DNA of 64,000 bases from Betaproteobacteria bacterium (GCA_004297625.1 SCTY01000030.1:64642-128641); one strand, 5' to 3'; positions 33,893 to 42,786 are shown, numbered from the stretch's first letter. Translations and numbers: made by a program. Notes: generated by a model not told the origin, from the letters alone.

Positions 33893-34440
33893 TTCGTATT
33901 CGCTCCTTTGGGTGGGAGCGAGATTTTACGCCGCGCCGCCATCCTGTCCCCGAGCGCCGCCCGCTGGTCCGCATCGAGCGCCTCGCGCGCGAAGGGCAGC
34001 ACCGCCGCGCCTTCGCGGTCCATGTGGCGGCGATACAGCCACGCGAACCGCGCCACCTCTTCCGGGTCGAGGCGCGGCTCGCCGCGCTCGACCGCCTGCA
34101 GGCGCTTGCGCAGGCGCTCCCATTGCGCATGCATGGTTTCGTGCTCGCGCTCGAGCTCGTCGAGCGCCGCCGCGACCTCCGGGCGGCTGTGCGTCGCCGC
34201 GAGCGTGCGCAGCAGCGGGAAGAGGTCCTCGTCCTCATCGCGGTGGTGCAGGACGCCGGCGGTTTCGAAATAGCGCAGCACGGCCTGCGCCGCGGAGCGC
34301 GCCTCGGCGTCGCAGCCGCGCTTCTCGAGGTGCGGAACCATGCGCTCGAGCGTCGCGAGCTGGTGCTCGATGCGCTCGTGGCACGCCGCCAGCATCTCGA
34401 GCGGCTCGTCGAAGCTTGGTGCAACCGGCTTATCGATCAT
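33889..34440 (-). CDS. Hemerythrin-domain protein
   Basis: A 183-residue four-helix bundle with diiron ligand candidates: HERIEHQLATLER, VLHHRDEDEDLFPLL, EREHETMHAQW and YRRHMDREGAAVLPFA (the H-HxxxE-H-HxxxE layout). Such proteins sense or bind oxygen or NO, or help repair Fe-S clusters. It is the first gene of the operon with uspA and the HMA protein. A TTGAC-N4-GTCAA box lies 34 bases upstream of its start. Confidence 0.87.
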   Translation of the reverse strand: MIDKPVAPSFDEPLEMLAACHERIEHQLATLERMVPHLEKRGCDAEARSAAQAVLRYFETAGVLHHRDEDEDLFPLLRTLAATHSRPEVAAALDELEREHETMHAQWERLRKRLQAVERGEPRLDPEEVARFAWLYRRHMDREGAAVLPFAREALDADQRAALGDRMAARRKISLPPKGANTK

Positions 34441-34473
34441 GTCTCAGCATGGCGGCGTGCCCGGAAAAGTGGA

Positions 34474-34487
34474 TTGACGCACGTCAA
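34474..34487. promoter_or_regulatory. DNR/FNR-type palindromic box
   Basis: TTGACGCACGTCAA is a perfect TTGAC-N4-GTCAA palindrome between the divergent hemerythrin and radical SAM genes. Its centre is 40 bases from the hemerythrin ATG. A CRP/FNR-family regulator without cysteines is encoded 2.3 kb away. Confidence 0.6.
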
Positions 34488-34579
34488 AGCTAGCGGGGCA
34501 TCAGCCAGCGGCGAGCGCCTCATGGCGCACGTAACAGGCGAGCCATTCGCCACAGGATAGCGCGAAGCGCCCGGCCGTT

Positions 34580-34593
34580 TTGATCTGTGTCAA
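34580..34593. promoter_or_regulatory. DNR/FNR-type palindromic box
   Basis: TTGATCTGTGTCAA matches TTGAT-N4-ATCAA at nine of ten positions. Its centre is 68 bases upstream of the radical SAM start at 34655, compatible with class II activation of that gene. Confidence 0.6.
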
Positions 34594-34654
34594 GCCGGGC
34601 CGGGGGTGCGCAGCGGAAACTCGCTGCTGAGCCAAGACAACAAGGAAGGCCGCA

Positions 34655-35608
34655 ATGAGCGGCATCACCGAACGCATCGACCGCATCACCAAGCTCACGC
34701 GCACTTACCGCTCGAGCACGCCGCCGGTGCCGAAAAGCGTGAAGATCGAGCTCACCGCGCGCTGCGATTTCCAGTGCTTTTTCTGCGCGAGCGCCATGCG
34801 CCTGCGCGAGAAGGCGGAAATCGACCCGGCCTTCTACCGGCGCATCCTCAAGCAGATGCGCGACCTGGGGGTCGAGGAGATCGGGCTCTTCTACCTCGGC
34901 GAATCGTTCCTGTGCCGCTGGCTGCCCGAGGCGGTGCGCTACGCCAAGAAGGAATGCGGCTATCCGTACGTGTTTCTCACGACCAACGGCCGCATGGCCA
35001 CGCCCGAGCGGGTGCGCGAGTGCATGGAAGCCGGGCTCGACAGCCTCAAGTTCAGCTTCAATTTCTCCGACGCCGAGCAGTTCCACCAGGTGACCGGGGT
35101 GCGCCAGGACGACTTCGCCAAAGTGGTGGAGCACCTGAAGAGCGCGCGCCGCGTGCGCGACGAGGTGCAGGCGGCGAGCGGGCACCGCTGCGGCCTGTAC
35201 GCTTCGAGCATCCGTTATGACGACGAGCAGCAGGTGCGCATGCAAGCGGCAGTGAGCGAGATCGTGCCCTACGTCGACGAGCACTACTGGCTGCCGCTCT
35301 ACGGGCAGGCCGGGCTCACGAGCGGCGCGCGCGGCACCGTGCCGACCGCGGGCAATCAGGGCCGCATCGGGGCGCTGAGAAAGCCGCTGCCCTGCTGGTC
35401 GCTCTTCACCGAAGGCCACATCACCTACGACGGCCGGCTCTCCGCGTGCTGCTTCGACCACGACGGGCGTTTCGACATGGGCAATCTCAACTACGAGACC
35501 TTCATGGAGGCCTGGCACAGCGTGCGCTTCGGGAAACTGCGGCGCGCCAACCTTGCCGAGGACGTGCGCGGCACGGTGTGCGAGCAGTGCATCGCCTACA
35601 AGAGCTAG
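34655..35608 (+). CDS. Radical SAM/SPASM protein
   Basis: A 317-residue radical SAM enzyme. The cluster motif is CDFQCFFC near residue 37. The C-terminal SPASM-type part includes CWSLFTEGHITYDGRLSACC, then FDHDGRFDMGNL, and ends with VCEQCIAYKS. An AAGGAAG ribosome-binding site lies upstream. Its TAG overlaps the convergent nitronate monooxygenase stop. The substrate is unknown; two FNR-type boxes upstream suggest expression under low oxygen or with nitrogen oxides. Confidence 0.87.
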   Translation: MSGITERIDRITKLTRTYRSSTPPVPKSVKIELTARCDFQCFFCASAMRLREKAEIDPAFYRRILKQMRDLGVEEIGLFYLGESFLCRWLPEAVRYAKKECGYPYVFLTTNGRMATPERVRECMEAGLDSLKFSFNFSDAEQFHQVTGVRQDDFAKVVEHLKSARRVRDEVQAASGHRCGLYASSIRYDDEQQVRMQAAVSEIVPYVDEHYWLPLYGQAGLTSGARGTVPTAGNQGRIGALRKPLPCWSLFTEGHITYDGRLSACCFDHDGRFDMGNLNYETFMEAWHSVRFGKLRRANLAEDVRGTVCEQCIAYKS

Positions 35609-36729
35609 CTCAGCAAGTAGTCGACAAGGTCGCGGACCGGGCGGATTTCGGCGCCGAAAGGCACCGGCTCGGAGCCGCGGAAGAACAATCCGCGATCCAC
35701 GTCGCCGCGCAGCGCGGCGGCGAGGTGATGGTCGATGCAAAACTGCCCTGCCTGCGGCAGTCCGTCGCGCAGCCCGCACTGCACGAGGCAGTCCCAGGCG
35801 AGGGTGCATTCGCGGCGCTTTTTGGCGCGCTTGCGCAACGCTTCTTCCTTCTCGAGATAGGCCTTCAGCCAGGGCGTGCGCACCGCCCGGGCGGGCAGCC
35901 CGGCGACGCTCATGAAGACCACGATGTCGTCAGGGCCGGCGCCCGCCAGCACGTGCTTGAAGTTCGGATGCGCGTCGCCCTCTTCCGTGACGGCGAACGG
36001 CGTGCCGACCTGGACCCCGTCCGCGCCGGCAGCGCGCGCGGCTTTCGAGCGCTCGGGCGAATTGATGCCGCCCGCGGCGATGAGCGGAATCTTGTCGGCG
36101 TCGAGGCCGGCGTCGTGCAGCGCGCGGCGGATATCGGGCAGCACGCGCTCGAAATCGAAGCGTGCGTCGTTCACTTCCTCCATGCGCGTGGCGCCGAGGT
36201 GGCCGCCGGCGTAGCGCGGATGCTCGACCACGATCGCGTCGGGCACGCGCCCGCGCCGCTGCCAGCGGCGCGCGATGAGCGAAGCGGCGCGGGCTTCCGA
36301 GACGATCGGCACCAGCGCGACGTTCGGCCAGTCGCGCGCGAGCTCCGGAAGATCGAGCGCCAGGCCGGCGCCCACCACCACCGCATCCGCGCCCGCGGCG
36401 CACGAGGTGCGCACATAGTCGGGATACTGCGACACCGCGCGCATTACGTTCACGGCTATCGCGCCGCGGCCGCCCGAGATCTCCCGGGCGGCGCGTATCT
36501 CGCGCTCGAGCGCCTCGAGATTGGCGCGCTCGATCGCCGCCTTGTCGCGCACGCGGCCGGTCGCGCGCATGAGGTCCGGGTGCAGGCGGCGCAGGTCGAC
36601 GCTCGAGATCGTGCCGACGCAATTGGCGCTTGCCACGCTGCCCGCGAGCCGGTGCGCGGAAATGCCGACGCCCATGCCGCCCTGAACGAGGGCAAGCGCC
36701 TCCTTACCCCCGAGCCGCAGCGTGGTCAT
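35605..36729 (-). CDS. Nitronate monooxygenase family flavoprotein
   Basis: A 374-residue FMN-dependent TIM-barrel enzyme that oxidises nitronates. It shows LVQGGMGVGISAHRLAGSVA, PDAIVVEHPRYAGGHLGA, IPLIAAGGINSPERSKAARA and GVQVGTPFAVTEE. A C-terminal extension with Cys (WDCLVQCGLRDGL, FCIDHHLAAALRGD) is present. It is divergent from the CRP/FNR gene, with an FNR-like box between them. Confidence 0.88.
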   Translation of the reverse strand: MTTLRLGGKEALALVQGGMGVGISAHRLAGSVASANCVGTISSVDLRRLHPDLMRATGRVRDKAAIERANLEALEREIRAAREISGGRGAIAVNVMRAVSQYPDYVRTSCAAGADAVVVGAGLALDLPELARDWPNVALVPIVSEARAASLIARRWQRRGRVPDAIVVEHPRYAGGHLGATRMEEVNDARFDFERVLPDIRRALHDAGLDADKIPLIAAGGINSPERSKAARAAGADGVQVGTPFAVTEEGDAHPNFKHVLAGAGPDDIVVFMSVAGLPARAVRTPWLKAYLEKEEALRKRAKKRRECTLAWDCLVQCGLRDGLPQAGQFCIDHHLAAALRGDVDRGLFFRGSEPVPFGAEIRPVRDLVDYLLS

Positions 36730-36763
36730 AGGTCAAGTCTCGCCGCTCGGCCCCTCCCTGGAA

Positions 36764-36777
36764 TTGATTTAAAGCAA
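36764..36777. promoter_or_regulatory. FNR/DNR-like box between nitronate monooxygenase and CRP/FNR genes
   Basis: TTGATTTAAAGCAA has a perfect left half and 4 of 5 bases in the right half of TTGAT-N4-ATCAA. It is 35 bases upstream of the nitronate monooxygenase ATG and 48 bases upstream of the regulator start, so autoregulation is possible. Confidence 0.45.
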
Positions 36778-36824
36778 GGCATCGGTTTTCCGGCGCCCTC
36801 AGCATCGGCCGCAGGAGGATGCGG

Positions 36825-37514
36825 ATGGCGTCGACCAACGGGAACCTCGTCACGGGGATTCTCGCCAACCTGCCGATATTCCGCCACACGCCGGCGGCGA
36901 CGCTCGCTTCGTTGGCGCGCAAGTCGCGCACGCTTCACATGCCGCGCGGCAGCGCCGTCGCCCGGCGCGGCGAGGAAATCCCGGGCCTCATGGCCGTTGC
37001 CTACGGCCTGGTCAAGCTTTCGCTGCGCGGCGAAGCTTCCGAGAAAGTGCTGCGCCTGATCGGCGCCGGCGATACCTTCGGCGAGGCGGTGCTGTTCCTG
37101 GAAAAGCCGCTGCCGGTGGACATCACCGCGCTCGCCGACACGCTGATCGTAGTGGTGCCCGCCGATCCGTTGCTCGTCATGATCGACAGCGAGCCGGGCT
37201 TCGCGCGCGCCATGCTCGCGGCCATGAGCCAGCGCCTGCACGCGCTCGTCACCGACTTCGAAGCCGCGACGGTGCACCGCGCCAACGAGCGCCTCGCCGC
37301 CTACCTGGTATCGCTGGTCGATCCGGATGGGCCCTCGACCGCGACGCTGCCCGCGAGCAAAACCGTCATCGCCGCGCGCCTCGGCATCACCAAGGAAACG
37401 CTTTCGCGGCTGCTGCGGCGCTTCGCGCAAGAAGGCCTGATCGCGGTCGGGCGGCGCCAGATCACCCTGCTCGACCGCGAACGGCTGAGCGCCGCCGCTC
37501 ACGGCGCGAGCTAA
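36825..37514 (+). CDS. CRP/FNR family regulator without cysteines (DNR-like)
   Basis: A 229-residue regulator with an N-terminal cyclic-nucleotide-binding-like domain (LPIFRHTPAATLASLARKSR), a dimerisation helix and a C-terminal HTH (IAARLGITKETLSRLLRRFA). The recognition helix has E-T-L-S-R, the E..SR pattern that reads TTGA boxes. It has no Cys at all, so it cannot carry an FNR [4Fe-4S] cluster; this fits NO/heme-sensing DNR or CO-type regulators. AGGAGG places the start at ATG 36825 rather than 36819. Several matching boxes are in the window. Confidence 0.88.
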   Translation: MASTNGNLVTGILANLPIFRHTPAATLASLARKSRTLHMPRGSAVARRGEEIPGLMAVAYGLVKLSLRGEASEKVLRLIGAGDTFGEAVLFLEKPLPVDITALADTLIVVVPADPLLVMIDSEPGFARAMLAAMSQRLHALVTDFEAATVHRANERLAAYLVSLVDPDGPSTATLPASKTVIAARLGITKETLSRLLRRFAQEGLIAVGRRQITLLDRERLSAAAHGAS

Positions 37515-37915
37515 GAGCGGCGCCGGGCGAGAAGCTTGATCATCGTGTCGAGGGTGATCGAGCGGAAGGTGGCCTTCGCCGTCTCGTCGATCTCGGCGAG
37601 GATCTGCTCGAGCGCGCGCTCTTCCTCGCGGCGCGCGCCGCGGCCGGCGGGGCGGGCGCCGACCTCCTCGAACAGCTCGATCACGTCCATCAGCGTGATG
37701 CGCTTCGGATTGCCGGCGAAGCGGTAGCCGCCGCCGACGCCGCGCGCCGCGTGCAGCAGGCCCGAGCGCCCGAGCCGGCGCAGCACCTTCGCCAGGTGGT
37801 GCGGCGACACGCGGTACTTGGCGGCGATCTCGGCGGCCGAGATCTGGCGCTCCGGGTCGGCGGCGAACTCGAGCGCGCTGTAGAGCGCGATCATGGTGTT
37901 CTGCTGCAGCTTCAC
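37511..37915 (-). CDS. Rrf2 family regulator lacking cluster cysteines
   Basis: A 134-residue Rrf2-type winged-helix protein: MKLQQNTMIALYSALEFAAD, then ISAAEIAAKYRVSPHHLAKV and LLHAARGVGGGYRFAGNPKR. The start is GTG at 37915, overlapping the GNAT stop. The region that holds three Cys in IscR and NsrR has none, and the whole protein has no Cys, so it cannot bind Fe-S through cysteine. The signal it senses is unknown. Its stop overlaps that of the convergent CRP/FNR gene. Confidence 0.85.
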   Translation of the reverse strand: MKLQQNTMIALYSALEFAADPERQISAAEIAAKYRVSPHHLAKVLRRLGRSGLLHAARGVGGGYRFAGNPKRITLMDVIELFEEVGARPAGRGARREEERALEQILAEIDETAKATFRSITLDTMIKLLARRRS

Positions 37916-38352
37916 AGATCGCGCTCCAGGGCGATGAAGGGCGCGGCCATCATGCCCTGGCTGCGGAAAAACGCGAGCACGAGGGCGTTGTCGCGCGCAA
38001 GCAGCGTGCGCACCTTGTCCACGCCGGCGCGCCGGAAGCGCTCGCATATCTCCTCGAGCATCCGCGTCGCCACGGCGCCGAGCCGCGCGTGCGGCCGCAC
38101 GCCGATGCCGAACACCCAGCCGCAGGGCGGCGAGCCGAACTCCCAATCGCGCACCTCGCCGACGATGTAGCCTTGCACCGCTTCCTCGGTCTCCGCGACC
38201 AGGAAGAAGTGCCGCGGGCGGCGTCCGCCGTAGCGGCGCAGGATGCCGGCCCAATACGCCGGCTTGCGCAGCCCGGTGATGAGGGCGTCGATCTCGATGA
38301 CCTGAGGCAAATCGGCGGGCTTCGCGGCCCGTATTTTCTTGAGATGGATCAA
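37912..38352 (-). CDS. GNAT family N-acetyltransferase
   Basis: A 146-residue acetyltransferase. It begins IRAAKPADLPQVIEIDALI and has the acetyl-CoA loop in GIGVRPHARLGAVATRMLEE. The only available start is TTG at 38352, which forms the first bases of an FNR-type box on this strand. It is coupled to the Rrf2 gene downstream (GTGA overlap). Substrate unknown. Confidence 0.85.
   Translation of the reverse strand: MIHLKKIRAAKPADLPQVIEIDALITGLRKPAYWAGILRRYGGRRPRHFFLVAETEEAVQGYIVGEVRDWEFGSPPCGWVFGIGVRPHARLGAVATRMLEEICERFRRAGVDKVRTLLARDNALVLAFFRSQGMMAAPFIALERDL
38339..38352. promoter_or_regulatory. FNR/DNR-type box upstream of the ABC transporter operon
   Basis: TTGAGATGGATCAA (TTGATCCATCTCAA on the minus strand) matches nine of ten consensus bases. 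Its centre is 65 bases upstream of the ABC receptor start. It also overlaps the TTG start of the divergent GNAT gene, so activation of one and repression of the other is possible. Confidence 0.55.
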
Positions 38353-38410
38353 AACGTTCCCCCGGGCTACAGTCTACGGTCAGTGGATATTCTCTAATAG
38401 GAGGGGAGTC

Positions 38411-39547
38411 ATGTTTTTCCGCACTTTGCTTGCAATGGGTACGCTCGCGCTCGCGAGCCTGGTCCAGGCGCAGGAGCCCATCCGTATCGGCGCCTTCCTG
38501 TCGGTCACCGGGCCGGCCGCGTTCCTCGGCGACCCCGAGCAGAAGACGCTCGAGCTCTACGTGGAGAAGATCAATGCCGCGGGCGGCGTGCTCGGCCGCA
38601 AGCTCCAGCTCTATTCCTACGACTCCGCCGGCGACGCCGAGAAGGCGCGCGCCTACGTGAAGCGCCTGATCGAGCAGGACAAGGTCGACGTGCTGGTCGG
38701 CGGCTCGACCACCGGAGAGACCATGGCCGCGGTGCCGCTCGTCGAAGCCGCGCAAGTGCCGTTCATCTCGCTCGCCGGCGCGGTGGTGATCATCGAGCCG
38801 GTGAAGAAGTGGGTATTCAAGACCCCGCACACCGACCGCATGGCCTGCGAAAAGATCTTCGACGACATGCGCGCCCGCGGCGCGACGAAGGTGGCGCTGA
38901 TCTCCGGCGCGGGCGGCTTCGACCGCTCGATGCGCGCCGAATGCCTGAAAGTCGCTTCGGCGCACGGCGTGCAGATCGTCGCGGACGAGAGCTACGGCGC
39001 CGGCGACACCGACATGACCGCGCAGCTCACCAAGATCAAGAACACCCCGGGAGTGCAGGCGGTGCTCAACTGCGGCTTCGGCCAGGGACCGGCGATCGTC
39101 ACCAAGAACTATCGCCAGCTCGGCATCCAGGCGCCGTTCTACCAGTCGCACGGCGTGGCCTCGAAGCAGTACGTCAAGCTTTCGGGCGACGCCGCGGAAG
39201 GCGTGCGCCTGCCGGCGGCGGCGCTGCTTATTGCCGAGACGCTGCCCGCGAGCGACAAGCAGAAGAAGGTCGTCGTCGACTACAAGCGCGAGTACGAGTC
39301 GCGGTTCAAGTCGGAGGTCTCGACCTTCGGCGGCCACGCCTACGACGGCCTGATGCTCGCGGTCGATGCGATCAAGCGCGCGGGCGGCACCGACCGCGCC
39401 AAGATGCGCGACGCGCTGGAATCGACCAAGGGCTACATGGGCACCGCCGGCGTGGTCAACATGTCGGCCAAGGACCACATGGGCCTCGACCTCTCGGCGT
39501 TCCGCATGCTCGAGGTGAAGAAAGGCGACTGGGCCCTGGTGCAGTAA
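38411..39547 (+). CDS. Branched-chain amino-acid-type ABC transporter substrate-binding protein
   Basis: A 378-residue periplasmic receptor of the LivK family. The signal peptide LLAMGTLALASLVQAQEP ends near residue 20. The mature start IRIGAFLSVTGPAAFLGDPE is the family hallmark. A strong AGGAGGGG ribosome-binding site is present. In this context (padBCD and phenylacetate-CoA ligase in the same run of genes) the ligand is more likely an aromatic acid than an amino acid. Confidence 0.93.
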   Translation: MFFRTLLAMGTLALASLVQAQEPIRIGAFLSVTGPAAFLGDPEQKTLELYVEKINAAGGVLGRKLQLYSYDSAGDAEKARAYVKRLIEQDKVDVLVGGSTTGETMAAVPLVEAAQVPFISLAGAVVIIEPVKKWVFKTPHTDRMACEKIFDDMRARGATKVALISGAGGFDRSMRAECLKVASAHGVQIVADESYGAGDTDMTAQLTKIKNTPGVQAVLNCGFGQGPAIVTKNYRQLGIQAPFYQSHGVASKQYVKLSGDAAEGVRLPAAALLIAETLPASDKQKKVVVDYKREYESRFKSEVSTFGGHAYDGLMLAVDAIKRAGGTDRAKMRDALESTKGYMGTAGVVNMSAKDHMGLDLSAFRMLEVKKGDWALVQ

Positions 39548-39557
39548 AAGGCGTTAC

Positions 39558-40433
39558 GTGAGCGCCGAGCTCGTCCAGTTTCTGCTGGCGGGAATCACCC
39601 TGGGCGCGATCTATGCGCTGGTCGCGCTCGGCTTCGCGATCATCTACAACGCGAGCCACGTGATCAATTTCGCCCAGGGCGAGTTCGTGATGATCGGCGG
39701 CATGGCCGCCACGGCGTTCGTCGACTCCGGGCTGCCGCTGCCGCTCGCCGCCGCGGCCGCGGTCGCGGCGGCTACGCTCGTCGGCCTCGCTCTCGAGAAG
39801 CTCGCGGTCGAGCCGGCGCGCAACGCCTCGGTCGTGACCCTCATCATCATCACCATCGGCGCGTCGATCCTGCTGCGCGGGCTGGCGTCGCTGGTGTGGG
39901 ACAAGAAAATCCACTCGCTGCCCGCGTTCACGGGCGACAAGCCGATCGCCATCGGCGGCGCCACGCTGCTGCCGCAGACGCTATGGGTGCTCGGCGCCAC
40001 GGTGGTGGCGGTCGCCGCGCTGTGGTGGTTCTTCAACCGCACCCTCACCGGCAAGGCGATCCTCGCGGTGTCGCATAACCACCTCGCCGCGCGCCTCATG
40101 GGAATCAGCGTGCGGCGCGTGCTCATGGTCTCGTTCGGCCTCTCGGCCGCGCTCGGCGCGCTCGCCGGCATTCTCATCGCGCCGATCTCGTTCACCTCCT
40201 GGGACATCGGCGTGATGCTCGGCCTGAAAGGCTTTGCCGCGGCGATCCTCGGCGGGCTGGGCAGCGGACCGGGAGCCATCGCCGGCGGGCTCGCGCTCGG
40301 GCTCATCGAGGCGCTCGGCGCCGGCTACCTCTCTTCCGCCTACAAAGATGTCTTCGCTTTCGTCATCATCCTCGGCGCGCTCGTGTTCCTTCCCAACGGC
40401 CTCGCCGGCAGGCGCGCAGCAGAGCGTGTCTAG
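39558..40433 (+). CDS. LivH-type ABC transporter permease
   Basis: A 291-residue permease starting at GTG 39558. It has about eight hydrophobic segments. Family signatures are LVALGFAIIYNASHVINFAQ at residues 20-39 and GLGSGPGAIAGGLALGLIEA near the end. It pairs with the overlapping LivM gene to form the transport channel. Confidence 0.93.
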   Translation: MSAELVQFLLAGITLGAIYALVALGFAIIYNASHVINFAQGEFVMIGGMAATAFVDSGLPLPLAAAAAVAAATLVGLALEKLAVEPARNASVVTLIIITIGASILLRGLASLVWDKKIHSLPAFTGDKPIAIGGATLLPQTLWVLGATVVAVAALWWFFNRTLTGKAILAVSHNHLAARLMGISVRRVLMVSFGLSAALGALAGILIAPISFTSWDIGVMLGLKGFAAAILGGLGSGPGAIAGGLALGLIEALGAGYLSSAYKDVFAFVIILGALVFLPNGLAGRRAAERV

Positions 40434-41361
40434 AAAAGGGTTCGCGGTCCTCGCGCTCGTGGTGGCGCTGCTGCCGCTCGCGCTCACGAACAATTACACC
40501 TACGAGGTGGCGATCGTGGTCGGCCTGAACGCCATCGTCTGCGTCGGGCTGAATCTGCTCATCGGCTATGCCGGCCAGATCAGCCTCGGGCATGCCGGCT
40601 TCTTCGGCCTCGGCGCGTACGGCTCGGCGATCCTCGCCGCGCGCTACGGTTGGCCGCCGTTCGCCGCGTTGGCGAGCGCGGTCGCCGGCGTGTCGTTCAT
40701 CGCCTGGGTGATCGGCAAGCCGGTGCTGCGCCTCAAGGGCCACTACCTCGCGATGGCGACGCTTGGGCTCGGCATCATCGTCGCGGTGGTGCTCGCCACC
40801 GAAGACCAGATCACCGGCGGGCCCGACGGCATGGCGGTGCCGCCGCTCGGGGTCGCCTCCTTCGTGCTGCAGGGCGAAAAGCTGTGGTACTGGATCGTGG
40901 GCGCGGTGCTCCTCGCCACGGTGTGGCTCGCGCTCAACATCATCGATTCGCCGCACGGCCGCGCATGGCGCGCGCTGCACGGCTCGGAGGTGGCCGCAGG
41001 CGCCATCGGCATCGATCCGGCGCGCCACAAGCTCACCGCCTTCGTGCTTTCGGCTGCGTCCGCCGCGCTCGCCGGCGCGCTCACCGCCCACTACTCGGGC
41101 TTCATCACGCCGGCGAAGGCCTCGTTCCTGCACTCGATCGAGCTGGTCACGATGGTGGTGTTCGGCGGCATGGCTTCCACCTTCGGCGCGGTCGTCGGCG
41201 CCGCGATTCTCACCACGCTGCCGCAGCTTCTTACCGCGCTCAAGGAATACGAGATGGTGACGCTCGGCGCGGTGATGATGCTCACCATGATCTTCATGCC
41301 GCAGGGCCTGGTGCCCACCCTGGAGAAAGCGCTTGCTGCTGCGCGCCGAAAACCTGAGTAA
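40426..41361 (+). CDS. LivM-type ABC transporter permease
   Basis: A 311-residue permease. The GTG at 40426 lies within the end of livH (8-base overlap). NLLIGYAGQISLGHAGFFGL is the classic LivM signature; GGMASTFGAVVGAAILTTLP is also typical. The frame is open further upstream but those residues are not conserved. Confidence 0.92.
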   Translation: MSRKGFAVLALVVALLPLALTNNYTYEVAIVVGLNAIVCVGLNLLIGYAGQISLGHAGFFGLGAYGSAILAARYGWPPFAALASAVAGVSFIAWVIGKPVLRLKGHYLAMATLGLGIIVAVVLATEDQITGGPDGMAVPPLGVASFVLQGEKLWYWIVGAVLLATVWLALNIIDSPHGRAWRALHGSEVAAGAIGIDPARHKLTAFVLSAASAALAGALTAHYSGFITPAKASFLHSIELVTMVVFGGMASTFGAVVGAAILTTLPQLLTALKEYEMVTLGAVMMLTMIFMPQGLVPTLEKALAAARRKPE

Positions 41362-42094
41362 GCGCTTCGGCGGCGTCGCTGCCGTGCAGGCGGTCGAGCT
41401 CGCCGTCGAGAGCGGCACGGTGCATTCCATCATCGGGCCGAACGGCGCGGGAAAGACGACACTTCTCAACCTGCTTTGCGGCATCTACGAGCCCGACGCG
41501 GGAAAGATCGTGTTCGGCGAAGAAGACGTGACCGGCTACCCGCCGCACGAGTTCGCCTCGGCCGGCATCGGCAGGACTTTCCAGAACCTGCAGATCTTCT
41601 TCAACATGAGCGTGCTCGAGAACGTCATGGCCGGAGGCTGGCTGCACGAGGCGTGCGGCCTCGCCGCGGCGCTGCTGCGGCCGCCCGGCCTCGCGCGCGC
41701 CGAGCGCCGCGCGCGCACCGAAGCCGGGGAGCTGCTCACTTTCGTGGGCCTCGAGCGCTGGGCGGGCTCGCCTTCCGACGGCCTGCCCTACGGGGCGCTC
41801 AAGCGCCTCGAGATCGCACGCGCCCTCGCCGCGCGCCCGAAACTCCTGCTCCTCGACGAGCCGGCCGCCGGACTGAATCCCACCGAGACGCGCGAGATCG
41901 ATCAGCTCATCCGCCGCATCGCCGAGCGCGGCATTACCGTGGTGCTGGTCGAGCACAACATGAAGCTGGTGATGGAAGTCTCGCAGCGCGTGCTGGTGCT
42001 CGATCACGGCCGCAAGCTCGCCGAAGGCGAGCCCGCGGCCGTGAGCCAGGACCCGCAGGTGATCGAAGCGTATCTCGGAGTCGAAGCATGCTAG
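41333..42094 (+). CDS. LivG-type ABC transporter ATP-binding protein
   Basis: A 253-residue ATPase. Walker A is GPNGAGKTT, Walker B is LLLLDEPAAGLNP, and the signature is an unusual PYGALKRLEIARALA in place of LSGGQ-like PYGxQRRLEIAR. A TTG start at 41333 overlaps livM by 29 bases. The C-terminal VLDHGRKLAEGEPAAVSQDP is typical of LivG. Confidence 0.92.
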   Translation: MLLRAENLSKRFGGVAAVQAVELAVESGTVHSIIGPNGAGKTTLLNLLCGIYEPDAGKIVFGEEDVTGYPPHEFASAGIGRTFQNLQIFFNMSVLENVMAGGWLHEACGLAAALLRPPGLARAERRARTEAGELLTFVGLERWAGSPSDGLPYGALKRLEIARALAARPKLLLLDEPAAGLNPTETREIDQLIRRIAERGITVVLVEHNMKLVMEVSQRVLVLDHGRKLAEGEPAAVSQDPQVIEAYLGVEAC

Positions 42095-42786
42095 AGGTGC
42101 GCGGCCTCGAGTCGCGCTACGGGCGCATCCCGGCGCTGAAGGGCATCGACCTCGCGGTAAGCGCGGGCGAGCTCGTCGCGCTGGTGGGCGCGAACGGCGC
42201 CGGCAAGAGCACGCTGCTGCGCGCGCTCTCCGGGGTGCAGCCGGCTTCGGGGAGCATTGTTTTTGAGAATCACGACATTTCCGCCGCGCCCGCCGAGCAG
42301 CGGGTCAGTCTCGGAATCGTGCAGGTGCCGGAAGGGCGCCAGGTCTTCGCCCCGCTGACAGTTGAAGACAACCTGCGCCTGGGCGCCTACCGCCGCGGCC
42401 GGGACCGCACCGGCGCCAGCCTGGATCGGGTCTACGGCATGTTCCCGGTGCTCGCGGAGCGGCGCCGGCACGCCGCCGGCACGCTTTCCGGCGGCCAGCA
42501 GCAGATGCTCGCCATCGGCCGGGCGCTGATGGGCCAGCCGCGCCTGCTGCTCCTCGACGAGCCGAGCATGGGGCTCGCGCCGCGCCTGGTGGCCGAGATT
42601 TTCGCCTGCGTACGCGCCCTGCGCGCGGCGGACACGGCGCTCCTCCTGGTCGAGCAGAATGCGCGCGCGGCGCTCGCCATCGCCGACCGGGGCTACGTGC
42701 TCGAAACCGGACGTATCGTGCTCGCCGGAAGCGGCGCCGAGCTGCTCGCCGACGAAAGCGTGCGCTCCGCCTACCTGGGCCTTTAA
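42088..42786 (+). CDS. LivF-type ABC transporter ATP-binding protein
   Basis: A 232-residue ATPase. Walker A is GANGAGKST, the signature is LSGGQQQMLAIGRALMG, and Walker B is LLLLDEPSMGLAP. QVPEGRQVFAPLTVEDNLRL is a LivF hallmark. It overlaps livG by 7 bases and completes a five-gene importer. Confidence 0.94.
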   Translation: MLEVRGLESRYGRIPALKGIDLAVSAGELVALVGANGAGKSTLLRALSGVQPASGSIVFENHDISAAPAEQRVSLGIVQVPEGRQVFAPLTVEDNLRLGAYRRGRDRTGASLDRVYGMFPVLAERRRHAAGTLSGGQQQMLAIGRALMGQPRLLLLDEPSMGLAPRLVAEIFACVRALRAADTALLLVEQNARAALAIADRGYVLETGRIVLAGSGAELLADESVRSAYLGL

